Shown piece by piece: positions 54,412 through 64,000 of a stretch of DNA of 64,000 bases. The position numbers and the translations under genes are program-made. This DNA comes from Cystobasidium ongulense (Eukaryota > Basidiomycota > Cystobasidiomycetes > Cystobasidiales > Cystobasidiaceae), in NCBI GenBank assembly GCA_022835595.1, contig BQUP01000002.1, forward strand, positions 1,474,534 through 1,538,533, written 5' to 3'. Under the pieces are notes generated by a model. The model made no database searches. It was not told where the DNA came from and saw nothing but the letters and a program-made list of their open reading frames with translations. The number at the start of each line of letters is the position of its first letter. Position 1 is the stretch's first letter.

Positions 54412-56833
54412 ATGGACTACAGCAGCACTCTGGCTGGCGAGCTGGCTGTACGGCTGTCGCGGCAGATAGACCTTGTAGCAGCGTCGTCCGTGTCGTTGTC
54501 GTCGTCTTCCTCTTCTGAGAGCAAGAGTGGTGATAATGGCGATAATGATGATGATGATGACGAACAAGACGAGCAACTGAAGAAAGACACACTCGAGGGC
54601 AGCGACACCGACAGCACCAGCACCCCCTCGGAAGACGCAGCTGCAGCCTCGCTCGAATCAAGCCCATCGATGCTCTCTCTCCAGGCTTCTCTCGCCCGGT
54701 TAAGAAGCAATCCCATGCCTTCGTCCTATAGCAAGCTTCAGGACAGCATAGACCACGCATGGAGAGCAGAGATGGAGCTTCACCATGCTCAGACTATCGT
54801 CTCTGCTGCTTCGTCTACCTCGAACGAACTGCCCGAAAGCATCGCTGACAACCTCGTATGGACCGTCAATGCCCATCTGACAGCAAGCAGCTATTGTGCT
54901 GTACTCGAGAACCTCCTCAACCAGGCTGAAAAGGTCAAGCAGGAGGAGCTCTACTGGCAGAGTGTGGAAAGCAGGGATAGGTACTCGACAGTGTACCTTG
55001 TTCAGAGTAAGTCGATGCAGGACCCCGGTTACCTAATTCAAACCGCTTACACTTGCCGAAAGCTCTCCCAATACGCCTTGCAAGATCGCTCAGAGTCCTT
55101 CTCGACCGTCTGCAATACCTCGCCGCCTCTCCCCGTCCTCCTCGCCGCCTGCTCTCGTACACGGCAGTCAAGCGCGCTTTGCCACCCTCTTTGCTTCTCA
55201 CCTCCCTCTTCCCGCACCTCGCAGCAAGCTCCTCTTCAACCCCATCAAACTCACTCTTGACCACCTCCCGGATCAAGCATTCACCCTCTCGCAATCGCTC
55301 TCTTCTTTTCCTCACTCTTTCACCTCTTCTCCTTACCCGACAAGAGGTATCCCTCAAATTGAAAGAATTGAAAGCCCTACGATTTGAATTGGCCGACAAG
55401 ATTGGTGGAATCATGAGAGATGCAGAGGACGGATTGAACAGCATCGCTTCATTGCAAGCTAGCTCGCGACCGGATAAGCTGCAAAGCCTGGGAGCTATCA
55501 TGGGTCGCCGCATTGCGCATCTCGAGACCGTAACAACCTCAGCTTCTGAGGCGTCGTCAGACCAGTCTGTGCGGCACACTACTACAGCGTATGAACCGAG
55601 AGCACCCAGCGAACTCCTCCTAAGCCTGCAACAGACGGTCCATAAGCCAATTCTCTCCCACGCCGAAACAGTCTCCGCCCGCTTGAACGCGCTCTCACGT
55701 CCTTCGCGCTTAACCCGTGCCTGGCCATGGCTTCTTACTGTCCCACTAGGTTCCTACCTAGTTATTACCCAAGTCTACAACTCACGCATGACAATCTACA
55801 ATTATTACTGTTATGCCAAAGAAACAGCGACTGGATTCTTGATGGATTGGGTAATCGAACCAACAAAGAAAATATTCGAAACTTTAAGACATGGGGAAAA
55901 TGATGATAGCATGAGAATTATGTCTTCTGAAAGTTTAAAGAGTGATTTTGATAGTCTTGAACGAATGGTTGTACAATTTGCGAAAGATCAATCTCATAAT
56001 TTAACCCCAGAACAAGTAGAGCTCATTGGAAGAAACGTTAGACAAGGCGATTTGAGTGTTGTTCTGGGCGCTTATGAGCAGGATCTAAAGGTGAGAATTG
56101 ATCAAGAAGTGGATCCTGCCTTGAGACAATGACTGATACATTGAGCTGTATTCCAGTCTCCGCTCAAATCCGCGATTTCGGGCACACTTGTCAGAACCCT
56201 TCTCATTCAGGTACAGAAAGTCAAGGTGGACGTTGATCTCGCCATGGATGGTATCGAAAAGATGCTTCGAAGCCAGCAATTGACGTAAGTTTCCTTTTCC
56301 CCAACTTCGACTTGGGTCGCCGTGTACACGAGGAGAGACGTCTGGCTGATCTGTAGTTGTCCTTCTACGCAGATTCGCCTTCGTTGGTGTAGCGCCAAGT
56401 ATGGTATTGCTCTACTTTTTGTCCGTTTGGGCAAAGTCCGCCTTGAGTGTCGGCGAGAGTAGCAGTAGTAAATCCGCACGTCGGAAGGTGTGGTATACTC
56501 TAAGGTGAGTCTGCCTATTCGATGTGGTACTGCTGGAATCGCCGCTAAGCGCCTTGCACCTACTCTACAAACAGGAATATTGATCGTCTCTTGACGACTT
56601 CGCTAGATTCATCATCTTCGAAGCTATCAGATCAGACGACAGGCCGTCTGCTCATCGAACTTACAACTCTCCGAAAATATGTCGCCTCGCCTGCATTCCC
56701 TACCAGAGACCGGAGCATTCGAGCTTCTTTCTTGGAGGATGTGAGAGACCTCGAGAAGGATAGAGGGATACAGTCAAGGTTGAGAGCACTGGATAGACTG
56801 ATGAGGGTTTGGGAAAAGTATATCAGGGTATAG
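54412..56833 (+). CDS. nca2: NCA2-like mitochondrial membrane protein
   Basis: Five exons (54412-55006, 55063-56090, 56157-56284, 56373-56504, 56575-56833) give 713 aa. Yeast Nca2 is a mitochondrial outer-membrane protein that affects expression of the ATP6/ATP8 message. The NCA2 domain covers the C-terminal half: LKLKELKALRFELADKIGGI, PWLLTVPLGSYLVITQVYNS (membrane segment), FLMDWVIEPTKKIFETLRHG, LSVVLGAYEQDLKSPLKSAI, LVRTLLIQVQKVKVDVDLAM, a second helix FAFVGVAPSMVLLYFLSVWA, and RNIDRLLTTSL to the end (VWEKYIRV). The N-terminal 100 residues are Ser/Asp-rich and disordered. The intron order fits the domain with no frame breaks. Confidence 0.92.
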
Positions 56834-57106
56834 GAAGAGGTTCGGGGTTGCATTCTTCTTAGTAGTACTCTCCGAGTGGCGAACCCGTCTGCGAGACCTT
56901 GTCCATGGTTTATAGGGCGTGACCTGTTGTGTGTGAATATGGAAATGCATCTGCAGACTGTCAGATATGCCTTGTGGTGCGCGCTGTGAGTCAGCCTTGC
57001 TCGCTGTGTTTTGCTTTCTACGCGTGTCCTTGCTTGCCTCTGCTTTTGACAACACCGACACCAACACCAGCAACTGGAAAGACATCAACAGGATTGAGCA
57101 GCAGCG

Positions 57107-58909
57107 ATGGAGGACAGTCTGCTCTACGCCAAAGACAGCAACAAGGCGTTGAAGCTGCGTCTGTGTGAGTTGCATCGCACGCGACTGCAGCAGCCATCCA
57201 GCAAGCAGGCACACTGGAACGACGAGCTGATAGAGCACGGTAACACCAACAGCAAGCACATCTGACGACACGACGTCCGACTTTGCACCCACATTCACCT
57301 ATCCCATCTTTGGCGAGCAGGAAATCATCTATGGCTACCGCGACCTCGTCATAAAGCTCTACTTTGCATCTGGAAGCCTGAAGAACTACCTCAGCATCGA
57401 ATACTCGGGCGAGCCACTGACGGGAGACAAGGTCATCGATATTGAAAAGACGCTGTACGACTTTATCCCGCCCGGTAGGTCGTTCGTCGTCGTCGTTGCT
57501 GTTCTAGAGGGCGATCGCGTTGTTGACTTGGATACATGTTGGTTGCCGCAGACTACACAAAAGACAAGGCTACATTCGACAAGACAGTAGCTAAAGATGA
57601 AAAGACCTTCAAGCCGATGGGAAGGAAGATTGGCGAATATGCAAGAAGAAAGAAAAAAGACGCGTTTAATGGAGAAGATGCAAAAGGAAAAGGAAAAGCC
57701 AAGGAGATCAACGCGAAACAACAGTGGGAGAACTGTGAGGTGAATGATGAGGGTGCTACTGTTTTTGAAGCCTATCAGGTAAGATCACATTACCCATCTA
57801 GAAGCCTGTCTTTGTACAAAGTGGTGGCTGATCAGATGCCGTGATTTTACAGACGCGCTTCGATACCAAAGGCTTCAAAGAGTATCACCGTCGAATGCAG
57901 TTATTCGTACTCCTATACATTGAAGGTGGATCGTATATTGATGAAGATGACGATAGATGGGAGTTTGTGACCCTGTAAGTTTGATCCGAATTTGGAGATC
58001 AACATTGCAGCTCAACGCTGAACTATCATATAAATGGCAGCTACGAGAAACGAAAGACGGAAAAGAAGAATCAATTCACATATCACTTTGTCGGGTACAC
58101 TTCGCTCTATGCTTTCCTGCACTGGCCCGACAAGACACGGCTCCGCTTAGCGTGGGTCCATGCTAGTCCTTTGCATAGGGATACAAGCTGACATACAATC
58201 TACATCAGCCAATTTGTCATTCTCCCGCCGTATCAAGGTGCCGGACATGGCTGTGAGTATATGCAGTTTATCAATGTCACAGATATCTGTTCCATTGACT
58301 GACACTTCCTCTGTCCTACAGCTACTTTCTACTCCCTCGTCTACCTATGGCTCTTACAGCGACAAGACATCGCCGAGCTAACAATCGAAGATCCAAGTGA
58401 AGCATTCCAAGATATGCGAGACAAAGTAGATTATCGAACTCTGGCATCAGCAAAAGTATTTGAGAATATCAAAGCACCAATACCATTGTCATTTCAAGGT
58501 AAAAAAGATTGGAAAGAAGAAACTCGTAAAGAATGGAAATTAGCTTCAAGACAATTTTCTAGAATATTAGAAATGGCTTTAAAAAAGAATTTGATTAAAT
58601 CTGCTATTGATTTTAGTAATGGTGCTAGTGGAAATACTTCTCCCAATAAAAGAAAAGCTAAAATGTTGGATTCGGATGAGAAAGAATACAGACTTTTGGT
58701 TAAAGAAAGATTGGCCAGAATGAATTATGAAATTCTCGCTCCCATGAGCAGGTCTGAAAAACGAGAGGTCTTGCAACAGGTAAGAATGATCCTGTCAGCT
58801 CCGCATACAGATACAAATCTATAGAGCTGACTTGTCTTTCATCCGTCAGACCTACGAGAGTTGCGTTGATGAGTACCTACGACTGCTCGACCAGATGGGA
58901 GAGATCTGA
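57107..58909 (+). CDS. hat1: type B histone acetyltransferase HAT1
   Basis: Eight exons (57107-57164, 57253-57474, 57552-57778, 57853-57974, 58041-58151, 58209-58252, 58322-58779, 58850-58909) give 433 aa. Acetylates newly made histone H4 on Lys5/Lys12 with Hat2. MEDSLLYAKDSNKALKLRL starts the N-terminal domain; FTYPIFGEQEIIYGYRDLVI and KLYFASGSLKNYLSIEYSGE are HAT1-typical. The GNAT core has RMQLFVLLYIEGGSYIDEDD, QFTYHFVGYTSLYAFLHWPD and the acetyl-CoA motif QFVILPPYQGAGHGSTFYSL. DIAELTIEDPSEAFQDMRDK (catalytic Glu region) and a helical C-terminus follow. Codon choice shifts from GC-rich in the first exons to strongly AT-rich in exon 7. Confidence 0.95.
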
Positions 58910-59203
58910 AAAAGACTGAGCAATATTGTCAATTCATCGCTTTTGAGCCATGTAGTATAGTAGGGAAATTAGATGTAAGCGAGTCAGTCGGTCCAGTGGG
59001 ACAGACAGGGACACGATGTTCTAGGCCGTGAAGAACTTAGTTGTCAGTTTGGGCTACAGCGCAGCTGATAAGATCGAATGCGTTTCGATAAGAGGGGTAT
59101 ACGTTGCTGGGAATACTGCAGAAATTGCTGTGCTCTTGCTAAACAATAATAAATACTACTTCAACCTTCTAGCAGGCGTTCTATATATATATATCCATAT
59201 AGT

Positions 59204-60763
59204 CTATAACTCATTGTGACTCGCTTCTTTCGCAATGACTCCAAAAGCTTCTTTCAGCTTCTTAGCAGCTGCATCGGATACTTTCTCCGGCAGTACGATA
59301 TTATACTGTACGAAGAGATCGCCAAAGTCTGAACTGTGATAGCGTGGTAGACCTTCTCCGTGGATCACTTCGATATGCCCAGGCTGAACTGTACCTCCAT
59401 GTGTTGGTGACTTGAGCTTTATGCTGTGATTATCGAAATGCGGGAGATCTCGCTCGAATCCAAGCAGGGCCTGCGTTAATCGTCGAATATATTAGCATAC
59501 GAAAGGTCGAATGACGGGACAAGAGGTGGGGTCCCACTCACATCCGCAACACTTATGGTTTCTGTCCAATATAGATTACTTCCCCTTCTTTGGAAACCAC
59601 CTTTCATAGGTTTCGTTCTGACTCTAACTACAAGATCTCCAGCTTGCCAATCTGGATTTTCATCTGCTTCACCTTCAAATACGAGCTCTGCATTCTCAGG
59701 CAGACCTCGATCTATATCTACTGATATGTCACTGTCTGCTTGTACGATTCGTGCACCTTTGCATACTGGACATGCATGCTTAATTACTTTGCCACGGGCG
59801 TTGCAATGGTCGCATTGCATTTGCACTTGCTGATACATGCCGGGAGCACTGTTCGACAATATTGTGGGCATCAGCTATACGAGCTAGAGGGACATTGTAT
59901 GTGTGTATTGACTCACAGCATGTGCTTGACGATCCGCACGCCTCTGCCCTGGCACACGTGGCAGTCCACGATGTCGTCTCTCGTCTTTGCGCCTGTTCCG
60001 GTACATTGGTCGCAGATTTGCTTTCTCTGTATTGTAATCTCGTACGTTTTGCCATTGTAGACGTCCTCGAGATCCACCTCCATGTCCATGACCATATTCG
60101 GTCCTCGCCGTGCTTGTTGCGAGTGGCCGCCATGATGTCCGCCTGTAAAAGGGCGACAGGAGGGAGGTCAGTTGGACGATATACGCGTCGTTGCAGATAC
60201 AAGCATAGCATCACGCACCAAAGAACTGAGAGAATATGTCGAATGGACTGTGCTGCTGTGCCGAGCCAGTCTGCGCGTGCTGTCGTAGGCCATCCTGCAA
60301 TTATTGACATGTCCATCAGTATGTATACAGAACATGCAGACAGCATTGCAACCAACATGGCCGTATTTGTTGTAGATGTCGCGCTTCTCTTCGTCAGAGA
60401 GGACTTCGTAGGCTGTGTAGAGTGCATCAGCTGCTGCTCTACTCCATCTCTGTATATTGTCTTCTACCCACCCTGCGACACCTCTACAAAGCGCTGCTCA
60501 GCATCCTCGCTCTTGTTCTTGTCTGGGTGGAACTTTTTCGACAGCTTGCGATACGACTTCTTGATGTCTGCATCACTTGCACCTCGTCGCAATCCAAGTA
60601 TCTTCCAGTAGTCGAGGTCGCCTGCTGCGGCCTCTGCCAGCAGGGCACACAGCGCGAGCAGCAGGACGAGCAGCTGCGACAGCCGGACAGGCGTGCGAAG
60701 GCAGTATTGACCATCATGCCTGCGCCGTGACGCGCCTATCGACATGCGCATGTTCGTGAACAC
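59204..60763 (-). CDS. ER-lumenal type I DnaJ chaperone, SCJ1-like
   Basis: Six exons (60763-60472, 60412-60357, 60294-60219, 60142-59917, 59848-59542, 59470-59204) give 407 aa from the first Met; Met codons at 60751 and 60745 in the same frame are alternatives. Signal sequence: RLSQLLVLLLALCALLAEAA. The J domain (DYWKILGLRRGASDADIKKS, with HPDK), a G/F region (SPFDIFSQFFGGHHGGH), four zinc-finger CxxCxGxG-type repeats (CDQCTGTGA, CHVCQGRGV, CDHCNARGK, CPVCKGARI) and the two C-terminal substrate-binding domains are present. The C-terminus is HNEL, read as a variant ER-retrieval signal. This favours the SCJ1/ERdj3 role, co-chaperone of BiP in folding. Tail to tail with HAT1 (294 bp between stops). 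Confidence 0.92.
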
Positions 60764-61195
60764 TGATTATTATCGATGATGGTGGCAAGAAGCAAAGAAA
60801 GAAAGCTGCAAAGTGACAGCTTTTCATCTTATCACGACCGACTTTACTTTCCACGCGACACGACACGACACGAAATGATACATGTCATGCACCCACTGAC
60901 GAGGACTGACCGAGTGACTAAGCTACACCCTTTCACTTGCAACTGATGTAGACTCGAAAGCTTAAGCTCAAGATGCCAGTTTAATGGCGCAGGACTGCTC
61001 CTTGGCCCAGTTGGGGTGGATGCTGGCCAGGAAAACATTCATGGTCTGCCCGCACCGACAGCTTGGCTCTGCATGCAGTCCTCACTTTCGTTCCAGAGCT
61101 GAGCTCGAGATCTGTCGAGAACACCATCCCCAAGGAGGACAGAGGCACTAAACTTCCTTTGGCTCGTCCAGCAGTCATTAGAGAGTCGGTTCAAG
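60764..61195. promoter_or_regulatory. divergent intergenic region, DnaJ / glycosyltransferase
   Basis: 432 bp between divergent starts. A plus-strand ORF from 61063 overlaps the start of the glycosyltransferase in another frame and is not supported. Confidence 0.5.
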
Positions 61196-62375
61196 ATGCC
61201 ATCAGACATCAAGAGCGTACAAGGTACTCGAGTCCCATCGCAAAAGTCTGGCTCGCCTGTGTCGAGAGCTCTCCTCTACCTCGTTCTCGCACTTTCAGCA
61301 GCACCCGCCTTTCGTTACGGACAATCCCAGTGGTTGCAATCAGAGTGGAGAAATGACCAGCTTATCGTACGCGAGCTGCATTGCGGTCCCTGGGCTCCAT
61401 GGTACTTATTCCCGGACAAGACCAGGCCACAGCATACCAGTCAAGAGCTTTATACACCACCAGCTCGAGGCTCTGAAATTGGGATCTTGCAAGTAGGCTT
61501 GACTGCTCTTAAGAGCTGGTACCTCGATTTATTGATTGACAATCATCGGGACTACGCCACACGCTGGGGCTACAAGTACGGTATGTATTCCGGTCGAATT
61601 GAGGATTCACATTAGGCCAAGGCGGAGGCATTAAAAAACAAACTCTTGGTCGAATTTGGGAAGCCCGAGTCTCAACGCATCCAATGGCTCTTGTAAGCCT
61701 TAGGAACCTGATTTACCTCAGTTCGAGCTCTCAAACTCCTTTACAACGCTTTCACTGATGCGCCCACTTTTCTAGCTATACGGACATTGATACTATAATC
61801 ATCAATCCGTACGTCAAATTGGAATGGATGCTTCCCCAAGAACAACAGGAAGGCGACGGACCCATGCTCGTCATTGCTAGTGAGTGACACTCTGCTTCCG
61901 CTCAGAAGGCTGCTGTTGAGGCCTGCACATGTTGGTAGATGGCCATAATGGTCTGAATAGCGGAGTGCTTTTTATTCGAGTTGGAGAAGGGTCACTTCAA
62001 TGGGTGAACTCGGTATTACTGCATCCACGCACCGGCAAGAAGCACCTCCACATGCACGAGCAAAGCATCATGGAGCACACATTACAAGATCTACACTTTG
62101 AAGAGCGAGGACAGGTTATATTTGTACCGCAAACCTGGTTCAATAGTTACAGTGGCTCCAGCGCAGTGAATCGGTTACGAGACCATACTTCTGCAGAATC
62201 AACATTTCAGTTACACTTTCCTAGCCCAAATTTCAAGGCTAGGGCTATGCTCCCGCTGCTGAAGAGCTTCCGTGAAACACCTCAACTTGTTTCGCCAGAA
62301 GATCTGATTAAGGCTAGCGAGAGGTTCAAGGCACAAACTGCAGCATGGTGGGCAGAACATAGCAAAAAGCGCTAG
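61196..62375 (+). CDS. GT34 (Gma12/Mnn10) glycosyltransferase, frame interrupted
   Basis: Golgi type II membrane enzyme that adds alpha-linked galactose or mannose. A short cytosolic tail is followed by SRALLYLVLALSAAPAFRYG (membrane anchor). VGLTALKSWYLDLLIDNHRD, YATRWGYKY, KAEALKNKLLVEFGKPESQR, then LFYTDIDTIIINP (DxD motif), HNGLNSGVLFIRVGEGSLQW and FVPQTWFNSYSG are family pieces. Exons: 61196-about 61579, about 61616-61692, 61776-61879, 61939-62375. Between the first two the reading frame is the same on both sides, but an in-frame TAG lies at 61613-61615. A 36-nt segment (61580-61615) would have to be removed, and neither possible boundary pair is GT-AG. It is either an unusual intron, a sequence error or a true nonsense change. 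All later introns are normal and in phase. Confidence 0.75.
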
Positions 62376-62657
62376 AGCATATCTCGCAGTCATAGTGGAT
62401 TTCTGACTCAAGACAAGATTAGCCTGTTAATAAGAAGCAGAGACAAATAGAGTCCTTCAGTGGAGCAACAATACCGCAATTTTTGTATATAGCGCCTGGC
62501 CTGGCCTACGGGCAATACCAGCGAAGGAGCATGTCTCTAACGACTGTGACTAGCTTGCACAATAGACTGGACGAAGTAACAATTGACTCTTATTTCTGTG
62601 CTAGTCTGCTTTGCCCGCTGTCTCGTCCATCTGGGAACAACCGACCTCGCCCTCAAC

Positions 62658-63964
62658 TTATGTCTTTTTATAATTCAGCGTGGCCGAGGCCTGGTTGACC
62701 GGCATCACAAAGAGTTCTGTGAGGAAGGATGGGTGAGTGATTTTATTTGACTGGTGAGACACCATACAAGAGAAGCCTTTGCTTACGTGCTATATTGATA
62801 TGAGGCGGTCTGCTGGCGATGTAGAAAATGTCTTCGGCCTAGTGTTGTGGAGAACAGATGAGGAGAGGGTAAACAAATGGCGGCGTGATCTTTTTGTCGA
62901 CTGTGGCTTACAATATCCAGAGCTGTCAAAGGCTGAAGCCCTTTGTATACATTATCAGCGGCAGCTTTATCGCCTCGGAAGCGTACCACTGAGAATTCAG
63001 TTTCGACCATTCTATTTTTATGAATCGAAGGCAGAAGGCACATCACACATGAGTAGGTGATATACGCTAAAAAATTGTACATATCTACTTACCCAGGTTG
63101 AACCTCGCTAACTCTAATCTGAGTTGCCACCAGCTCTTTCAAAAGGGCACTGGTGAACCCAGCAATTGCGAACTTGCTAGCGTTATATATGGAGCCGCCT
63201 GGGTAGGCTTCACGTCCAGCTATGCTGCCTGCGTACGAAACGATGTAGTCAGTCGAGCAGCCCAGTAGAAGACGTTATCTATGAGGTTAGGCTGCCTACC
63301 TAGATTGATGATATGTCCTCGGTCACGTTTCTTGAATTCGCGTACGAATACCTAAATACAGAGTAAGAAGCGGAATTTGGGAAGGGGCCAGATTAGATAG
63401 TCTTACCTGGGTAATACCACTTTATTTCAGATAGAAGGGTCAGTATTGTTACGTGCAATTGGGAGGGGGACATTTCCTGACATTAATCCTCGGACGTTTG
63501 TATCGAGAACGACTTCGATGTCTTCGTCGGCGATATCTCCGACCTTTTCAACGCCCTTTACAAGTCCGGCATTGTTGACGAGGAGGTCAACTGATAGGAT
63601 AGAAGAAGAACGACTCGCAGGTCAGCACTCAATCGACCAGACTGACGTTCAGAAATGACAGCTTCCCACCTTCTTGCAAGTCTGCGGGGATCCTGGAGAG
63701 GATACCCTTGACCTGATCCGGCTTGGAGATATCGAGTTCAATGGTCTCTACGCGCGCATCTTTGTTGGCCTGAAGACAGAGTTCTTTTGTCTTGTCGAGC
63801 TGCTCTTTTCTTCTAGCAGTCAGGATAACCGAGCTGCCGGCTTTAGCGAAGAGGATCGCTGTGTCCCGTCCGATGCCTAGACGAGAAGCAGAAGCGGAGG
63901 GAGTCAGGACCGACTAGGACAGGATTGTACAGATGCATTCCAACCTGACGATGCGCCTGTGATG
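62658..63964 (-). CDS. short-chain dehydrogenase/reductase, 5' part outside window
   Basis: Nine exons visible: 63964-63945, 63876-63670, 63590-63482, 63419-63407, 63351-63300, 63228-63093, 63011-62912, 62838-62787, 62716-62658. The first in-window exon starts in mid-codon, so the start lies past the right end. Rossmann signature [40 protein letters not shown] (NNAG); INLGSIAG with catalytic Ser; [20 protein letters not shown] (YxxxK); [17 protein letters not shown]; and a C-terminus [16 protein letters not shown]. This resembles the NADP-dependent serine/3-hydroxy acid dehydrogenase group (YMR226C-like); the substrate is inferred only. The gene has 13- and 20-nt micro-exons. Confidence 0.9.
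63407..63419 (-). other. 13-nt micro-exon of the short-chain dehydrogenase
   Basis: TGGTATTACCCAG lies between an AAAG acceptor and a GTAAGA donor. The upstream exon ends GGA TTA AT, the downstream one starts GTA TTC GTA. Together they read GLIGITQVFVREF, as expected for this family. Confidence 0.75.
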
Positions 63965-64000
63965 CTGCAAGAATGAAGTCACATCGTATCAGATTGTGCA

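Noticed and set aside
54181-55260. 359-codon plus-strand ORF starting upstream of NCA2
   Set aside because: Its in-frame leader lies in the divergent promoter, and its 3' part runs past the NCA2 donor at 55006 into an intron and a wrong frame.
59862-60611. 249-codon plus-strand ORF
   Set aside because: It lies antisense across several exons and introns of the ER DnaJ gene, whose protein is clearly conserved; no motif in the plus-strand product.
1-64000. Transposons, LTR elements, viral copies, CRISPR arrays, rRNA and tRNA genes
   Set aside because: Looked for reverse-transcriptase, integrase, transposase or capsid-like peptides, long terminal or inverted repeats and regular spacer arrays; nothing convincing was seen by eye. 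A covariance-model tRNA scan was not possible.

Overview
The window is nuclear DNA from a fungus, most likely a basidiomycete. Nearly every gene is split by several short GT-AG introns (about 45-90 bp). There are two DUF6533-type seven-helix proteins, a family known mainly from Basidiomycota, and the conserved proteins (CHO2, MSH3, CDC20, HAT1, VPS23, NCA2, COQ11-like, Csm3/Swi3) have a filamentous/basidiomycete character. I cannot name the class or species. About 23 genes are packed on both strands. I saw no rRNA or tRNA gene, no CRISPR array and no recognisable transposon, LTR element or viral copy. There are two 10-N assembly gaps (2375-2384 and 38822-38831), each next to a simple repeat.

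Layout. 0.9-8.1 kb: two tandem, same-strand DUF6533 membrane proteins with a sulfite-oxidase-type molybdenum enzyme between them. 8.2-8.9 kb: a probable decayed small secreted-protein gene. 9.0-13.2 kb: CHO2 phosphatidylethanolamine methyltransferase in 15 exons. 13.4-17.6 kb: a JMJD5-like JmjC protein and CDC20, divergent from a 233-bp spacer. 18.0-22.9 kb: MSH3 in 19 exons. 23.3-24.2 kb: a GNAT acety­ltransferase. 24.4-28.95 kb: an accessory region with two tandem secreted paralogues inside a roughly 2-kb duplicated segment, a stray partial photolyase copy and another gene relic. 28.95-34.8 kb: a Zn2Cys6 regulator and a full photolyase, convergent. 35.2-38.8 kb: VPS23/TSG101 (ESCRT-I) and a small-molecule O-methyltransferase. 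39.2-42.6 kb: a single-pass LEA2-like membrane protein and a COQ11-like mitochondrial Rossmann protein. 42.8-49.0 kb: Csm3/Swi3 (Tipin), a mitochondrial RCC1-like FMP25/BCA1 protein and LIN1/CD2BP2. 49.3-56.8 kb: a very large arrestin and NCA2, divergent. 57.1-60.8 kb: HAT1 and an ER DnaJ (SCJ1-like), convergent. 61.2-64.0 kb: a GT34 glycosyltransferase and a partial short-chain dehydrogenase running off the right end.

The genes do not form one pathway. Several serve genome maintenance (MSH3, photolyase, Csm3/Swi3, HAT1) or mitochondria (COQ11-like, FMP25-like, NCA2), but they are mixed with unrelated genes and look like ordinary synteny. I found no convincing new multi-gene system. The most unusual signals are in gene structure: a 5-nt micro-exon kept in both DUF6533 paralogues, intron gain/loss between young tandem copies in two gene pairs, other micro-exons of 11-20 nt, a GC-AG intron, and a glycosyltransferase whose frame is crossed by a stop in a 36-nt stretch. 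Exon models were built by hand from splice consensus, reading frame and family motifs. Where total length is given, exon lengths sum to an intact frame.
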